A stretch of 64,000 bases of DNA from Bacteroides stercorirosoris (GCF_900142015.1 NZ_FQZN01000002.1:62001-126000), one strand, 5' to 3'; counted from the first letter of the stretch, positions 33,189 to 42,865 are shown. Made by a program: numbers and translations. The notes: generated by a model not told the origin, from the sequence alone.

Positions 33189-34625
33189 TTAACGTCTTCC
33201 TTTTTCAAGTTGCTCAAGCGTAATGCCAGCCTGTTCTAATCCGAGTGATTTCGCCTCGTTCAAGTAACGTCGGGCACTGTCGTAATCCTTTTGCCGGATG
33301 GCCAGTGCTCCCCGTGCATAAACAGCCTCGGGCGAATCATCTGCCTTGGCAAGATAACGCTTCGCGCCTGTGAGGTCGCCGCGGCGCATGGCAGCGTTGG
33401 CAGCATTCAGGTTAGCAATAGTGTCATCCGGAAACATGCGTACCGCTGTCTCGAATACCTCAGTGAACTCATCCGTACCGGGTTCATACTCTTGTGCAGC
33501 GAGATAGAACTCATTCAGACCCAGTTTTTGCGGTCGCTCACACATGATTCGTTTTATCTCCTCCACATCGCTGTAACTGCGGATAGTATAGGCTATGCGA
33601 TAGTCAGTGTGGCGTAACGCAGGATAACAGTTCTGTAACAGGAAACTGTATCCCATCGGATAATCACGTTTTATTTTCCACTCTCTAGCATCCGGCTCCA
33701 AATTACCGTCTATCAAAGTGATTATTTCCGCACGATGTGCAAGGTTCGACCGTTCCACGTAGTAACGCAATCCTGCCCAATCCTCCGGTTCGTAATCGGT
33801 CGATATTACATCGCCTTCAAACCGGTAAAGTTGCTGTATGTATCTCTTCAATGCGGCAGTACGCCCGATAGCCAACTCTTTGTTATGCGCATAAGAACCT
33901 TCAGGCGAAGCATAACCTTTCAGCCATACTGAAGTGATAGTTATGTCCGTATCGTTTCGCACGGAGTCAATTGATGACTGTATTTTCCCAAGTTCGGCGA
34001 TGTTGCGTCGATAGTCCGGATAAATCATCGTTTGATCCACCGGAAAGTCGATGAATGCTGAGCCTTCGAGCGAATCCCTTTTTTCAATCTGCCCTTGCGG
34101 ACGTACATATACCAGTTCGGGGAAAAACGCCTCTGTGTATCGTCCAAGCATACCGACCTGTTCTGCCAATAAAGTATTGCAACATCCATAGTCGCTACGA
34201 TGTAGCAACAACACGGAGCCGTTCATCCATTCTGCATACGGTACTAAATTGTGGTATTCAATGGTATCAGGCTTCTTCGAGACTTTATAACTCTTTTCAT
34301 CTTTACCAGATAACATGCTCTCTCCATTACGTACATAGAAGTAATAACGCTGTCTGCCGTAAACCCCTACCGATTGCAGGGCAAGCGAGTCGTTATCATT
34401 AACTAACCATGGCGTAAGAAGTACAGCACGATTTTCATCCACATCAAGCCCTGACAAATCCCAAAGCATGTCTATGGCAATGTACCCTCCATTACGTTCC
34501 ATTTTAAGATTTTCCACGGAAACACCATCCACGATGTCCTGTTTCCGCATATCGATTGCGATCTGTGCTTCCGCTACCACAACCATGCCCCAAAGGGCTA
34601 CTAGAATATATAATATCTTTTTCAT
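33189..34625 (-). CDS. DUF3868/OmpA-like TPR protein of the pilus locus
   Basis: 478 aa from ATG 34625 (an in-frame GTG at 34634 is the longer option). A signal peptide MKKILYILVALWGMVVVAEA is followed by a beta-rich DUF3868 domain. An OmpA-like peptidoglycan-binding segment (ITSVWLKGYASPEGSYAHN, ELAIGRTAALKRYI) comes next. The C-terminal TPRs end the protein (DTIANLNAANAAMRRGDLTG). It is typically encoded before the pilin in Bacteroides type V loci and probably anchors the assembly to the cell wall. The anchoring role is inferred. Confidence 0.87.
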   Translation of the reverse strand: MKKILYILVALWGMVVVAEAQIAIDMRKQDIVDGVSVENLKMERNGGYIAIDMLWDLSGLDVDENRAVLLTPWLVNDNDSLALQSVGVYGRQRYYFYVRNGESMLSGKDEKSYKVSKKPDTIEYHNLVPYAEWMNGSVLLLHRSDYGCCNTLLAEQVGMLGRYTEAFFPELVYVRPQGQIEKRDSLEGSAFIDFPVDQTMIYPDYRRNIAELGKIQSSIDSVRNDTDITITSVWLKGYASPEGSYAHNKELAIGRTAALKRYIQQLYRFEGDVISTDYEPEDWAGLRYYVERSNLAHRAEIITLIDGNLEPDAREWKIKRDYPMGYSFLLQNCYPALRHTDYRIAYTIRSYSDVEEIKRIMCERPQKLGLNEFYLAAQEYEPGTDEFTEVFETAVRMFPDDTIANLNAANAAMRRGDLTGAKRYLAKADDSPEAVYARGALAIRQKDYDSARRYLNEAKSLGLEQAGITLEQLEKGRR

Positions 34626-34636
34626 CTTGTACACGA

Positions 34637-35236
34637 TTAAAATACATAAACAAGGTTGATTGCCGCTTTCGTTGGTCCCACATAATGGTGTGGTTTGTCC
34701 GTTTCTATCCTCTTACCGCATCCTAAACACTGGAAGCGGTCATAGCGTGTATAGGAATAACCAAAACCAATTTCCGCCTCAAGATTCCAATGCCTCCCCA
34801 ATATCCACGCATAGCCATAAGCGATACCCGCGCCAACAAACCATCCCTGGTAACGGGTATCCTTTAGTTTACGAGCATCCGTACCAAGGAAATTGATTTT
34901 TCCGTCAAAACCTCCGATGTTATACTGTCCTCCATGAATGTGAGTACCTACAAAGTGCCCCGAAAAGCGATCGCAGAACCAGTATCTGACTTCAGGTTGA
35001 ACAGCCCAATGTTTCCAATGTCGATTGTGCGAAAGCATCCATGCATTAAACTGTCCCGTAACATCCAAAGTCCATTTAGGGGCGAATCCTATCTCTATTC
35101 CCAAATTCGGATTCAAGAAAGCATCCGCCAGAACATTACTTTTGACAGCCACGTTCTGAGACTTGACACTCTGCGTCATGCCGGTAATGGTAACTACCAG
35201 CAAGACAAATATCCGTTTCATAATTCTATTGTTCAT
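34637..35236 (-). CDS. DUF3575 outer-membrane beta-barrel protein
   Basis: 199 aa. A signal peptide (RIFVLLVVTITGMTQSVKS) is followed by alternating amphipathic strands: VAVKSNVLADAFLNPNLGIE, WAVQPEVRYWFCDRFSGHFVG, WNLEAEIGFGYSYTRYDRF and the C-terminal AINLVYVF. This is the DUF3575 family, a small outer-membrane barrel at the head of Bacteroides Mfa-type operons. It is first in the operon, 11 nt before the next gene, with an alternative ATG at 35221. Confidence 0.87.
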   Translation of the reverse strand: MNNRIMKRIFVLLVVTITGMTQSVKSQNVAVKSNVLADAFLNPNLGIEIGFAPKWTLDVTGQFNAWMLSHNRHWKHWAVQPEVRYWFCDRFSGHFVGTHIHGGQYNIGGFDGKINFLGTDARKLKDTRYQGWFVGAGIAYGYAWILGRHWNLEAEIGFGYSYTRYDRFQCLGCGKRIETDKPHHYVGPTKAAINLVYVF

Positions 35237-35644
35237 ACTTTATGGCTATAGTTAATTATTACATTCCAAATTTTACAGTCTTTCTTTATATAGGTAATTT
35301 CAAGAGACCAGCCACGGTACCTCGCTTTCTTTCCGCACAAAGGAACAATGTATTTGTTATCGCATCATGCCAAAACGTATAAATCATATTGGCAAAATCG
35401 TAATGGACATTATACGCAAACTGCAATTTTGTATCGGACATGTCAAATCATCAAATCCAGAGTCATTTTTTAAGTGTACGGAGCCATTATTAACAGTTGC
35501 AATACCTATAAATGCAGTAAATTAGGCTATCTTTGTATATTACAATGTCGATGTGTATATCACTGTCTACCCAAACAATTTTAGTGTAACGGAAAAAACC
35601 AGTGGAAATACACACTCGAAAAGAATAATTTGAATTCAATTAAT
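35237..35644. promoter_or_regulatory. Divergent control region: pilus operon versus AraC regulators
   Basis: About 400 nt, AT-rich. On the plus strand TATCTTTG (35528-35535) fits TAnnTTTG and would drive the regulators. No matching element reads toward the pilus genes, which suits an activator-dependent promoter bound by the neighbouring AraC proteins. No clear direct-repeat operator could be fixed by eye. Confidence 0.45.
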
Positions 35645-36817
35645 ATGGGAGCATTTGTCACATACAGCAACTTGATGACCTATATTTTACCAATATTTTG
35701 TTCGGCCATATGCTCGGTCTTTACCTTATTATTGACATGGAATTATCGCAATCTAGCCGAAAGGAAATTAAGGTGGATCGTGAGCATTTATTGTATCCTG
35801 ATAGCCATATGGTGGTCATCTGCTTTATGGCATACTGTCTCTGATGAGCCGATATTCCTTCCGGTCGATATACCTTTTGCCTTGTCGTATATCTATACTC
35901 CCATATTGTTCTACAACATTGTTTATAATCTGACTTATTTTGAGGATAAAAGAAACTTTCCCATACTGAATTACCTTTGGCCAGTCCCTACATTGGTAAT
36001 TATCCTGATAGTGGCAACCTGGATATCGCCTCCCAAGGGAGAGCTTTTTACCGGCTTATCGTTGTTCGAAGAATATACGGCGCTTTTCATATCCGACTTT
36101 TTAGTGCGGTTTATCACAGCGGTAGTCTATATTGTTCCAACCGGACTATTGTTATTGCGGCATTACAAGCGAACAGTACTTCAAAAAACCGATACAGATC
36201 GAAAATATCTCAGTATAAAATCATCGCGTTGGCTCATCGTGTTTTTCATACTTTCCATCGCTATATTGCTAATCGCTTTTTTGTCTTCGTTGGTTGGTCC
36301 AAGCCAATGGCTTATTCGGCTGAACGCATTATGCATTATGACGCAAGAGATATTGCTTACATACCAAGTCATCCGCAGGCAATATCTCTCTTACAAAATA
36401 TCTGATTTGTTTCCTGCCAACGAAAAGAAAACCGAGAACAACAACCCGACCACCCAACAGCAGCCTACGCCGAATAATACGCACGGACTATTGAACAAGA
36501 AGGTGTTCGAAAACTATTTGTCTCAACAAAAGCCATACCTCAATCCCGATTTCAAACTGACTGACATGGCCGAGATAATGGGTGTAAACCGTACCGTCAT
36601 GTCCAACTTTATCAATCAAACGTATGGTATGAATTTCAGGCGTTATCTAAACCTGTGTCGGATCAAAGAGTATCAGGCACTGATAGTGCATCCTTCAAAC
36701 AAAGGTAAAAATCCGTATCAGGTAATGGCCATGGCGGGATTTAAAGACTCCAGACATTTCCAGCGTGCGATTCAACTGGAAAATATATATAAAGAACAGA
36801 CTCACAAAGAACCATAA
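35645..36817 (+). CDS. Membrane-embedded AraC-type regulator 1
   Basis: 390 aa from ATG 35645 (the open frame begins with TTG at 35630). Six to seven membrane helices fill residues 1-250 (for example IFCSAICSVFTLLLTW and WLIVFFILSIAILLIAFLSS). A Gln/Pro/Asn linker (NNNPTTQQQPTPNNTHG) leads to a C-terminal AraC-like DNA-binding domain (FKLTDMAEIMGVNRTVMSNF, YGMNFRRYLNLCRI). Such proteins sense from the membrane and bind nearby DNA. It is divergent from the pilus operon and is probably its regulator. A second, paralogous gene follows 13 nt later. Confidence 0.88.
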   Translation: MGAFVTYSNLMTYILPIFCSAICSVFTLLLTWNYRNLAERKLRWIVSIYCILIAIWWSSALWHTVSDEPIFLPVDIPFALSYIYTPILFYNIVYNLTYFEDKRNFPILNYLWPVPTLVIILIVATWISPPKGELFTGLSLFEEYTALFISDFLVRFITAVVYIVPTGLLLLRHYKRTVLQKTDTDRKYLSIKSSRWLIVFFILSIAILLIAFLSSLVGPSQWLIRLNALCIMTQEILLTYQVIRRQYLSYKISDLFPANEKKTENNNPTTQQQPTPNNTHGLLNKKVFENYLSQQKPYLNPDFKLTDMAEIMGVNRTVMSNFINQTYGMNFRRYLNLCRIKEYQALIVHPSNKGKNPYQVMAMAGFKDSRHFQRAIQLENIYKEQTHKEP

Positions 36818-36830
36818 ATAAACCAAAAGG

Positions 36831-37949
36831 ATGAATCAAGATATCGGACGTGCTATAGTTTTTTCAATACCCGCAGTAAGTGCTGCGGTCAGCTTGATTA
36901 TGATTTCGCTCGACATAACCCGCTCTTCCAATACGGTCAACCGAAAAATACATTACAGCATAATCACTGTATACTGTCTAATAATACTGTACTGGAGCGG
37001 ACTGGTAATGTATTCCATCGCCCGTGACACTTTCATAGCATACTTGCCCGTTTGCTTTTCCTCGTTTAGTTTTATTCCCATATTCCTGTACATGATCACC
37101 TATATTATTACGGGAGTAGGCGATCGAAAGCATTTCCCCACATACCATTTCATCCTTCCAGCATGTTTGACCGTAACTATCCACGTGATTGCCTTTACAG
37201 TACCGTTCCAGCAACGATGGAATGCCATTTATGACAACGGGGTAAGCCTGACAAGCACAATTATCGACAGCACGTATATCATCTGTATTTTGCTGAGTAT
37301 TTTATATTCCGGGTTGAGCCTACTCCGCATAAAATCATACAAACGTCAAGTTACCAATTATTCTGCTGATATCTACCGAATGTCGCTGGATTGGTTGTCC
37401 TTTATCATCATCTTCAGGGTCCTGTTGCAAACCTTACCGATAGCCGGGTTGATATTGGGCATCGAACTATTCAATAAATTGGGGTTTATCTGGACATTCA
37501 CAACATTACCAGCAGTCTTTACTCAGATTGTGTTGTGCCTGAACATTCTTTCGGAGAATTATGTGATCATCGAACCTATTACCGCCAAAGAAAAGGAAAT
37601 GACCACGTCCGGAAACTATGCGCAACTGGAACGCCAGCGGGTTGAAAAGTATTTAGAGAATGAGAAACCTTATCTAAATCCGGAATTCAAAATAACCGAT
37701 ATGGCCAAGGATCTTTTTTCAAACAGGACTTATATATCTGCTTTCATCAACCGGGAATATGGTATGAATTTCAATCGTTTTATCAACAATTACCGACTAA
37801 AGGAAGTAGAAAGACTACAATCAGAGGCTATACAAAGAAAGCAAAAAATATCCTCGACGGAAATTGTCATTCATGCTGGATTCAGTAATTATCGCAGTTA
37901 TTTCCGAGCAAAAAAAATGGCAAAGAACGATCCCGTTTCCATTGATTAA
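36831..37949 (+). CDS. Membrane-embedded AraC-type regulator 2
   Basis: 372 aa, same plan as gene 1. Multiple membrane helices (IVFSIPAVSAAVSLIMISLD, then IIVYCLIILYWSGLV-like helices to about 245) precede an AraC domain with FKITDMAKDLFSNRTYISAF and YGMNFNRFINNYRL. The linker motif NEKPYLNPEFK matches QQKPYLNPDFK of its neighbour, showing a tandem duplication. The 13-nt gap suggests co-expression. Whether they act as a heterodimer or as antagonists cannot be read here. Confidence 0.88.
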   Translation: MNQDIGRAIVFSIPAVSAAVSLIMISLDITRSSNTVNRKIHYSIITVYCLIILYWSGLVMYSIARDTFIAYLPVCFSSFSFIPIFLYMITYIITGVGDRKHFPTYHFILPACLTVTIHVIAFTVPFQQRWNAIYDNGVSLTSTIIDSTYIICILLSILYSGLSLLRIKSYKRQVTNYSADIYRMSLDWLSFIIIFRVLLQTLPIAGLILGIELFNKLGFIWTFTTLPAVFTQIVLCLNILSENYVIIEPITAKEKEMTTSGNYAQLERQRVEKYLENEKPYLNPEFKITDMAKDLFSNRTYISAFINREYGMNFNRFINNYRLKEVERLQSEAIQRKQKISSTEIVIHAGFSNYRSYFRAKKMAKNDPVSID

Positions 37950-38017
37950 AAGAAAATTTAAACAACCAGTAAGATACACGAATACACGGATATAGAAACT
38001 AATCATCTGTATTCAAC

Positions 38018-38914
38018 TTATTTACTTCCTAAATACAGGAAGAACATTCCAATCAATACCAATATGAGATCGACAGCCTTACTCTTTAAATTCTTTTCAC
38101 GGAAGAAGAGAGCTCCGAAAAGGAAGGAGACAACCACACTGCCACGGCGTACCATAGAAACGATGGAAATCATGGAGTCTTCATAGCTCAGGGCATAGAA
38201 GTAGGCAAAGTCAGCCGCACTAAGGAAGACGGATATCAGGATGATAGTCCAGTCCCAACGGAAAGGAGTACTTTCTTTTCGTTTGGGATACCATAGCAAA
38301 AGGATGATGGGGCACATGATAAATACCTGATAGACATTGTACCACGATTGTACAACCATAGGATTGAATTGTTTCATCAGATACTTGTCATACAGTCCGC
38401 TGATAGCACCGGTGATGGCGGCAAGCACAATGAAATAAATCCATTTGTTATGCTTGAAGTCGATGCCCTCTTTCTTGCCGGAACGGCTCAGCATAAAGAA
38501 AGAAAGTATGGCAAGCATGACTCCGATCCATTGATACAGGTTCAGACGTTCACCGAATATCAGCATGGCCCCCACGAGTACCATTACAGGGCGGGTGGCA
38601 TTAATCGGTCCTACAATAGTCAACGGCAAATGTTTCATACCGAAATAGCCGAATATCCAAGATGAAAGAACGATAAAGGACTTGATAATTATAAACTTAT
38701 GTACTTCCCAACCTACTACAGGCACATCAAACATTGTTCCGTTAAGTACCGGAGTAAAAGCGGAAATCAATATGAAAGGAAGAAATACCATACTGGAAAA
38801 CACTGTGTTCAGAAACAGAACGGGAAGCACAGCATTGTCACGCAATGATTTCTTCTTAAATGCATCATAAAACCCCAGCAAGGCAGCTGAGAGAAAGGCG
38901 AGCAATAACCACAT
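38018..38914 (-). CDS. EamA/DMT-superfamily transporter
   Basis: 298 aa with ten predicted helices in two EamA repeats. The first ends near GERLNLYQWIGVMLAILSFF and the second near FFREKNLKSKAVDLILVLIG. The GPINATRPVMVLVGA loop is typical. It is a drug/metabolite exporter-type protein of unknown substrate. truA follows in the opposite reading sense of map order, 28 nt away, on the same strand. Confidence 0.9.
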   Translation of the reverse strand: MWLLLAFLSAALLGFYDAFKKKSLRDNAVLPVLFLNTVFSSMVFLPFILISAFTPVLNGTMFDVPVVGWEVHKFIIIKSFIVLSSWIFGYFGMKHLPLTIVGPINATRPVMVLVGAMLIFGERLNLYQWIGVMLAILSFFMLSRSGKKEGIDFKHNKWIYFIVLAAITGAISGLYDKYLMKQFNPMVVQSWYNVYQVFIMCPIILLLWYPKRKESTPFRWDWTIILISVFLSAADFAYFYALSYEDSMISIVSMVRRGSVVVSFLFGALFFREKNLKSKAVDLILVLIGMFFLYLGSK

Positions 38915-38942
38915 GGTTCTTAGTTAATTAATTGTTAGTTAT

Positions 38943-39704
38943 TCAGTTATTATCTGCGATGAATAATTCCTCGGGATATGTGACATCTACCAGAAACAGG
39001 GCATTACCCGGAACGGAAGTACCAGCCTTGCAACGGTCTTTCTGTTCGATGACACGCCGGAAGCCTTCAATAGTGAGCTTACCACGGCCTACTTCAAGCA
39101 AAGTTCCTACTACTGCACGAACCATATTGCGCAGGAAACGGTCCGCCTGAATGGTGAACACCCAGGTTACATCATCTACCTGCATCCAGGCAGCATGCAT
39201 TATGCGGCAATTGTTTGTTTTTACGTCCGTATGCAGCTTGCTGAAACTAGTGAAGTCTGTATAATCAAACAAAATACGGGCAGCTTCGTTCATTCGCTCA
39301 AAGTCCGGCGCCTGGAAAAGACGGCAACGATATTGGCGGTTGAAGGGAGATTTAGCTGTGGTCACGTAGTATTTATACATGCGGGCTGTTGCATCAAAAC
39401 GGGCATGAGCATCAGGCTTCACTGCACGGATACGGTAGATAGAGATGTCCGGTGGCAGAAGGCGATTCAGCTTGTCGGTAAAAAAGGCAGTATCCAATGG
39501 TTCGTCACTATCAAAGTGGGCTACCATCAAGGAAGCATGCACACCAGCATCGGTACGTCCGGCACCGATAACCTCTACTTCACGGCGCATCAATGTGGCA
39601 AGTGCGCGCATCAGGCACTCCTGTACACTGTCTCCATTAGGTTGTATTTGCCAGCCGTGGTAGGCGGTTCCGTCATAAGCTAAATAAATAAAATACCGTT
39701 GCAT
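38943..39704 (-). CDS. truA: tRNA pseudouridine(38-40) synthase
   Basis: 253 aa. It starts [21 protein letters not shown] and has the catalytic Asp in [11 protein letters not shown]. Further TruA landmarks are [18 protein letters not shown] and [18 protein letters not shown]. It modifies U38-40 in anticodon arms. A -7 element at 39731-39738 gives a leader of about 20 nt. It precedes the EamA gene and is likely co-transcribed with it. Confidence 0.96.
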   Translation of the reverse strand: MQRYFIYLAYDGTAYHGWQIQPNGDSVQECLMRALATLMRREVEVIGAGRTDAGVHASLMVAHFDSDEPLDTAFFTDKLNRLLPPDISIYRIRAVKPDAHARFDATARMYKYYVTTAKSPFNRQYRCRLFQAPDFERMNEAARILFDYTDFTSFSKLHTDVKTNNCRIMHAAWMQVDDVTWVFTIQADRFLRNMVRAVVGTLLEVGRGKLTIEGFRRVIEQKDRCKAGTSVPGNALFLVDVTYPEELFIADNN

Positions 39705-39730
39705 ACTCTTTTGCTTTCATTTTTCGGGCG

Positions 39731-39738
39731 CAAAGGTA
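39731..39738 (-). promoter_or_regulatory. -7 element for truA
   Basis: The minus strand reads TACCTTTG (TAnnTTTG), about 27 nt before ATG 39704. Confidence 0.6.
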
Positions 39739-39779
39739 CAAAAATAAGCCCATAGGTAAGAACTCTCTTTTCTTTTTCC

Positions 39780-39787
39780 TACTTTTG
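39780..39787 (+). promoter_or_regulatory. -7 element for the DUF5715 gene
   Basis: TACTTTTG (TAnnTTTG), 28 nt before ATG 39816. Confidence 0.6.
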
Positions 39788-39815
39788 TGCCCACATAAAA
39801 ACATTTTCAAACAAT

Positions 39816-40502
39816 ATGCAACAGGTATACAATAAACTTCCACTCTTATTTTTAGCAATAATCATCACCAGCACTTCCCTTGCCGGATGCAAAAAGAAAG
39901 ATATGTCCCTCAAGTTGAATGAACCGAGAAACATCAAAGGGGTAATCAGCTACAGACGGACTTTCGGAGATTTGAATGAAGCACATTTAAATATTGCACA
40001 AGCCATAGGTATCGCCCCCATCGCTTCGCGCAAGGATGCAGAAAACATGAAAGAGAAATTGCATCATATAGAAACAAATGATTTATATAAGGTGGATTCC
40101 CTCACGCACTCCATCCTTTATCTGATTCCGGGTGCAGCACAATTGCTCGATACCATTGGCAGCAATTTCCTAGATTCGCTTACGGCAAAAGGACTGAATC
40201 CGAATAAAGTCATCGTGACTTCCGTACTTCGCACCCAGGATGATGTGAAACGCCTGCGCCGCCGCAACGGAAATGCCTCAGCAAACTCTGCACACTTCTA
40301 TGGTACAACGTTCGATGTAAGCTGGAAGCGTTTCCAGAAAATAGAAGATGAAGACGGACGCCCCTTGCAGGATGTCAGTGCAGATACTCTGAAACTCGTT
40401 CTCTCGGAAGTGTTGCGAGACCTGCGGAAAGCTGAGAAATGTTATATCAAATACGAATTGAAGCAAGGATGTTTCCACATTACTACGAGAAGAAAGGGAT
40501 AA
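39816..40502 (+). CDS. DUF5715 lipoprotein, LAS/M15-peptidase-like
   Basis: 228 aa. The lipobox LAGC gives Cys25. The C-terminal half shows the metal-site pattern of the LAS (VanY/M15) fold: VTSVLRTQDDVKRL, then SAHFYGTTFDVSW (HxxxxxxD) and CFHIT with the last His. DUF5715 proteins are thought to be murein-hydrolase-like, and the present residues would support Zn binding. The substrate is unproven. It faces the YdeI-like gene convergently (4-nt gap). Confidence 0.82.
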   Translation: MQQVYNKLPLLFLAIIITSTSLAGCKKKDMSLKLNEPRNIKGVISYRRTFGDLNEAHLNIAQAIGIAPIASRKDAENMKEKLHHIETNDLYKVDSLTHSILYLIPGAAQLLDTIGSNFLDSLTAKGLNPNKVIVTSVLRTQDDVKRLRRRNGNASANSAHFYGTTFDVSWKRFQKIEDEDGRPLQDVSADTLKLVLSEVLRDLRKAEKCYIKYELKQGCFHITTRRKG

Positions 40503-40506
40503 AAGA

Positions 40507-41070
40507 TTAATAATATTTCCCAATTCCACCAAACCCCGTTATTATTCTATTATCTTTCGTTTTATTGATAAAGTTGTTTAATCGCTTTTCAAATTCTTCC
40601 GGCCGTTTCCTTGCAGCTTCAATGTATGCAATTCGGATACGCTTATATGCATCAGAGAAAAGTTGATAATTTTTCCATGTAATCTTATCCTCTTTCAATC
40701 TGTCCATTATATCATCGGGGAAAACAAAAGGAGCAGACAAAACATTTCGTATTTTATCTTCAAATTTAGGGTGTATCATTTTATTATCCAGCAGCCACTT
40801 AAGTCTTTCTTTATTGGCCTGCGAGTATGTACTTTTAGGGTTTCTGGGCGTGAAATGCTGAATTTTATGCTCTTTGTCAAGCGCCTTTATTGTACTGTCA
40901 ATCCACTCGAAGCAAAGGGCTTCTTCAACAGCATCGTTGTAAGTAATACCTTTCTCGCCCGAAGATTTACCGGGAAATACAAACCAAATATCACTGGCAG
41001 TCTCAAAGTTGTCAGTCAACCACTTTCGCCAATCTTCTCTGTTTTCAAAATATCTTATCTCTGTTAACAT
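40507..41070 (-). CDS. YdeI/OmpD-associated family protein
   Basis: 187 aa from ATG 41070, preceded by an unusually strong GGAGGTG ribosome-binding site; the longer frame to 41208 lies inside the upstream gene and is not family-like. Motifs of the family are DIWFVFPGKSSG, EEALCFEWIDSTIKALD, FTPRNPKSTYSQANKERLK and the C-terminal RRL-like helical repeat. Members are linked to outer-membrane protein/bacteriocin protection, but the biochemical role is unknown. It is probably co-transcribed with the NAD(P)HX repair gene 11 nt upstream. Confidence 0.88.
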   Translation of the reverse strand: MLTEIRYFENREDWRKWLTDNFETASDIWFVFPGKSSGEKGITYNDAVEEALCFEWIDSTIKALDKEHKIQHFTPRNPKSTYSQANKERLKWLLDNKMIHPKFEDKIRNVLSAPFVFPDDIMDRLKEDKITWKNYQLFSDAYKRIRIAYIEAARKRPEEFEKRLNNFINKTKDNRIITGFGGIGKYY

Positions 41071-41081
41071 AACACCTCCAC

Positions 41082-42593
41082 TCATTCCTCCATCATCCTC
41101 CACGCCAGTGGCAAGTAATTTACAATGTCCCCTGCCGTCATTCCCATCATTCCCTGCTTCTTGCAAGCGATGTCTCCGGCAAGGCCATGAACATACGTAG
41201 CCAGACAAGCTGCATCCTGCGGCACATATCCCTGGGCTAACAACGCAAGCACAACGCCTGTCAGCACATCACCACTGCCTCCTGTTGCCATACCGGGATT
41301 GCCTGTTGTATTAAAATAGCACTTCCCTTGCGGAGTGATAATAGCAGAATACGCACCTTTCAACACAATATATACCCCTGCCGTCCGTGCCAGTTCACGT
41401 GCCTTCGTCAGCCGTTCATAAGAATCCTGACATTTTCCTACCAAGCGTTCCAATTCCTTTGGATGAGGTGTGAGTATGCTGCCTTTCGGCAAACGACCGA
41501 TATAATTGCGGTGTCCCGCCAACACATTCAGTGCATCAGCATCCACCACCATAGGTGTCTGACAAGCATCTATCTGTTCCAATACCGCCGCCTCGGTTTC
41601 TTCCGACTTTCCCAGTCCCGGTCCGATGCCTACCGCCTGATAATCATCCGTATCCGTAGGACAGGCAAAACAAGTATCACTGGGATCCATTTCCGTCATA
41701 GCTTCCGGAACAGAAGTCTGTACAATCATATTGTTGCAATAAGGCACATGCACCGTCAGCAATCCTACTCCGGAGCGCAGGCAAGCCCTTGCGGCAAGTA
41801 TGGAAGCTCCCGCCATTCCTTGCGAACCCGCAATAAGCAAAGCCCGTCCGAAGTCTCCCTTATGGGCAAACTTATTGCGTGTCTTCAACAAATACTGCAT
41901 ATCTTCCCCTTCCAGCAAGAAATAATCCGTATCCGTTTCCTCTATTGCATCTTCACTCAGACCGATGTCCAGCAATTCCCATTCGCCCACGAACTCCTGA
42001 TTTTCCACAAAAAGAAAAGCCAACTTCGGCAATTGCAGAGTTAGCGTCACATCCGCACGGACAATATTCGCCCGGACATTGAATGTATTCTCTTCTCCCA
42101 TCAAGCCCGAAGGAACATCAATGGCCACCACCCGCGCCGACGAAGCATTGATATACTTCACCACGGCAGCAAAACCACCGCTCAACGGCTTGTTCAGTCC
42201 GCTACCAAACAGGCCGTCAACTACCACATGGTCGTCCGTCAACACAGGCGGCACAAATTGTGAGGTCACTTCGTGGAAATCTACATTCTCCACATCCGCA
42301 AGTCGTTCTTTATTCGTCTCGCAATCGGGAGAAAGCTCTCCCTTGGTATTAAACAAATAAACCGAGACTTTATATCCTTTCTTTGCCAGCAAACGGGAAA
42401 CGGCCAATGCATCTCCCCCGTTATTGCCCGGCCCGGCAAATACCGTAAAAGGTGTTTTTGCATCCCAACGTCCGGCAATAGCTTTTGCCAATGCCTGCGA
42501 GGCACGTTCCATCAGGTCGATGGAAGCAATCGGTTCATTCTCTATGGTGTAAGCATCCAACTCTTTGATGCTTTGGGTAGGAAATATTTTCAT
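41082..42593 (-). CDS. nnr: Bifunctional NAD(P)H-hydrate epimerase/dehydratase
   Basis: 503 aa fusion. The N-terminal YjeF_N epimerase domain (1-215) has FAGPGNNGGDALAVSR and VVDGLFGSGLNKPL. The C-terminal ADP-dependent dehydratase domain (about 235-500) has HKGDFGRALLIAGS, GIGPGLGKSEET, VVDADALN, LTPHPKELERL and TGGSGDVLTG. It repairs damaged NADHX/NADPHX. The -7 element at 42662-42669 precedes it. Confidence 0.96.
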   Translation of the reverse strand: MKIFPTQSIKELDAYTIENEPIASIDLMERASQALAKAIAGRWDAKTPFTVFAGPGNNGGDALAVSRLLAKKGYKVSVYLFNTKGELSPDCETNKERLADVENVDFHEVTSQFVPPVLTDDHVVVDGLFGSGLNKPLSGGFAAVVKYINASSARVVAIDVPSGLMGEENTFNVRANIVRADVTLTLQLPKLAFLFVENQEFVGEWELLDIGLSEDAIEETDTDYFLLEGEDMQYLLKTRNKFAHKGDFGRALLIAGSQGMAGASILAARACLRSGVGLLTVHVPYCNNMIVQTSVPEAMTEMDPSDTCFACPTDTDDYQAVGIGPGLGKSEETEAAVLEQIDACQTPMVVDADALNVLAGHRNYIGRLPKGSILTPHPKELERLVGKCQDSYERLTKARELARTAGVYIVLKGAYSAIITPQGKCYFNTTGNPGMATGGSGDVLTGVVLALLAQGYVPQDAACLATYVHGLAGDIACKKQGMMGMTAGDIVNYLPLAWRMMEE

Positions 42594-42661
42594 TCTGTTT
42601 GTTTTATAAAAGTGGTTCAGAAAGTACTAACATGCACAGGTTGGTAACACTGTTTATAGAA

Positions 42662-42669
42662 CAAAGATA
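42662..42669 (-). promoter_or_regulatory. -7 element for nnr
   Basis: The minus strand reads TATCTTTG (TAnnTTTG), about 70 nt before ATG 42593. Confidence 0.55.
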
Positions 42670-42739
42670 GATTATTTATTAGAGATAAGCAAAAAAGAAT
42701 TAAAGAGAATAAGCAGTGCTTTTCTATTCCCGCTTTTGT

Positions 42740-42865
42740 TCTATACCTCTTCTCCACCTAACCAACTTCGCATCTTCTTCGCTTCTATACAGAAGTTGGA
42801 TTAGCGAAGTTGGTAAGAGGAGGATACGAAGAGGGTATGATGAAGGTAAGAGGCGGGTAATATTG
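42740..42865. repeat. Intergenic 22-nt periodic region with inverted arms (array F)
   Basis: TCTATAC recurs at 42740 and 42784 (44 nt = 2 x 22). GAAG-starting units follow at 42806 and 42828, with a weaker GAGGCGGG at 42850. ACCAACTTCGC and GCGAAGTTGGT (11 bp, exact) form inverted arms. The array is less regular than A-C. Confidence 0.6.

Noticed and set aside
26627..37949. Polysaccharide-utilisation locus (SusC/SusD)
   Set aside because: No TonB-dependent receptor or SusD homologue is present; the lipoproteins are fimbrillin-type.
40507..41208. Longer YdeI-like protein starting at 41208
   Set aside because: The extra 46 codons overlap the upstream gene in another frame, and a strong GGAGGTG site supports ATG 41070.
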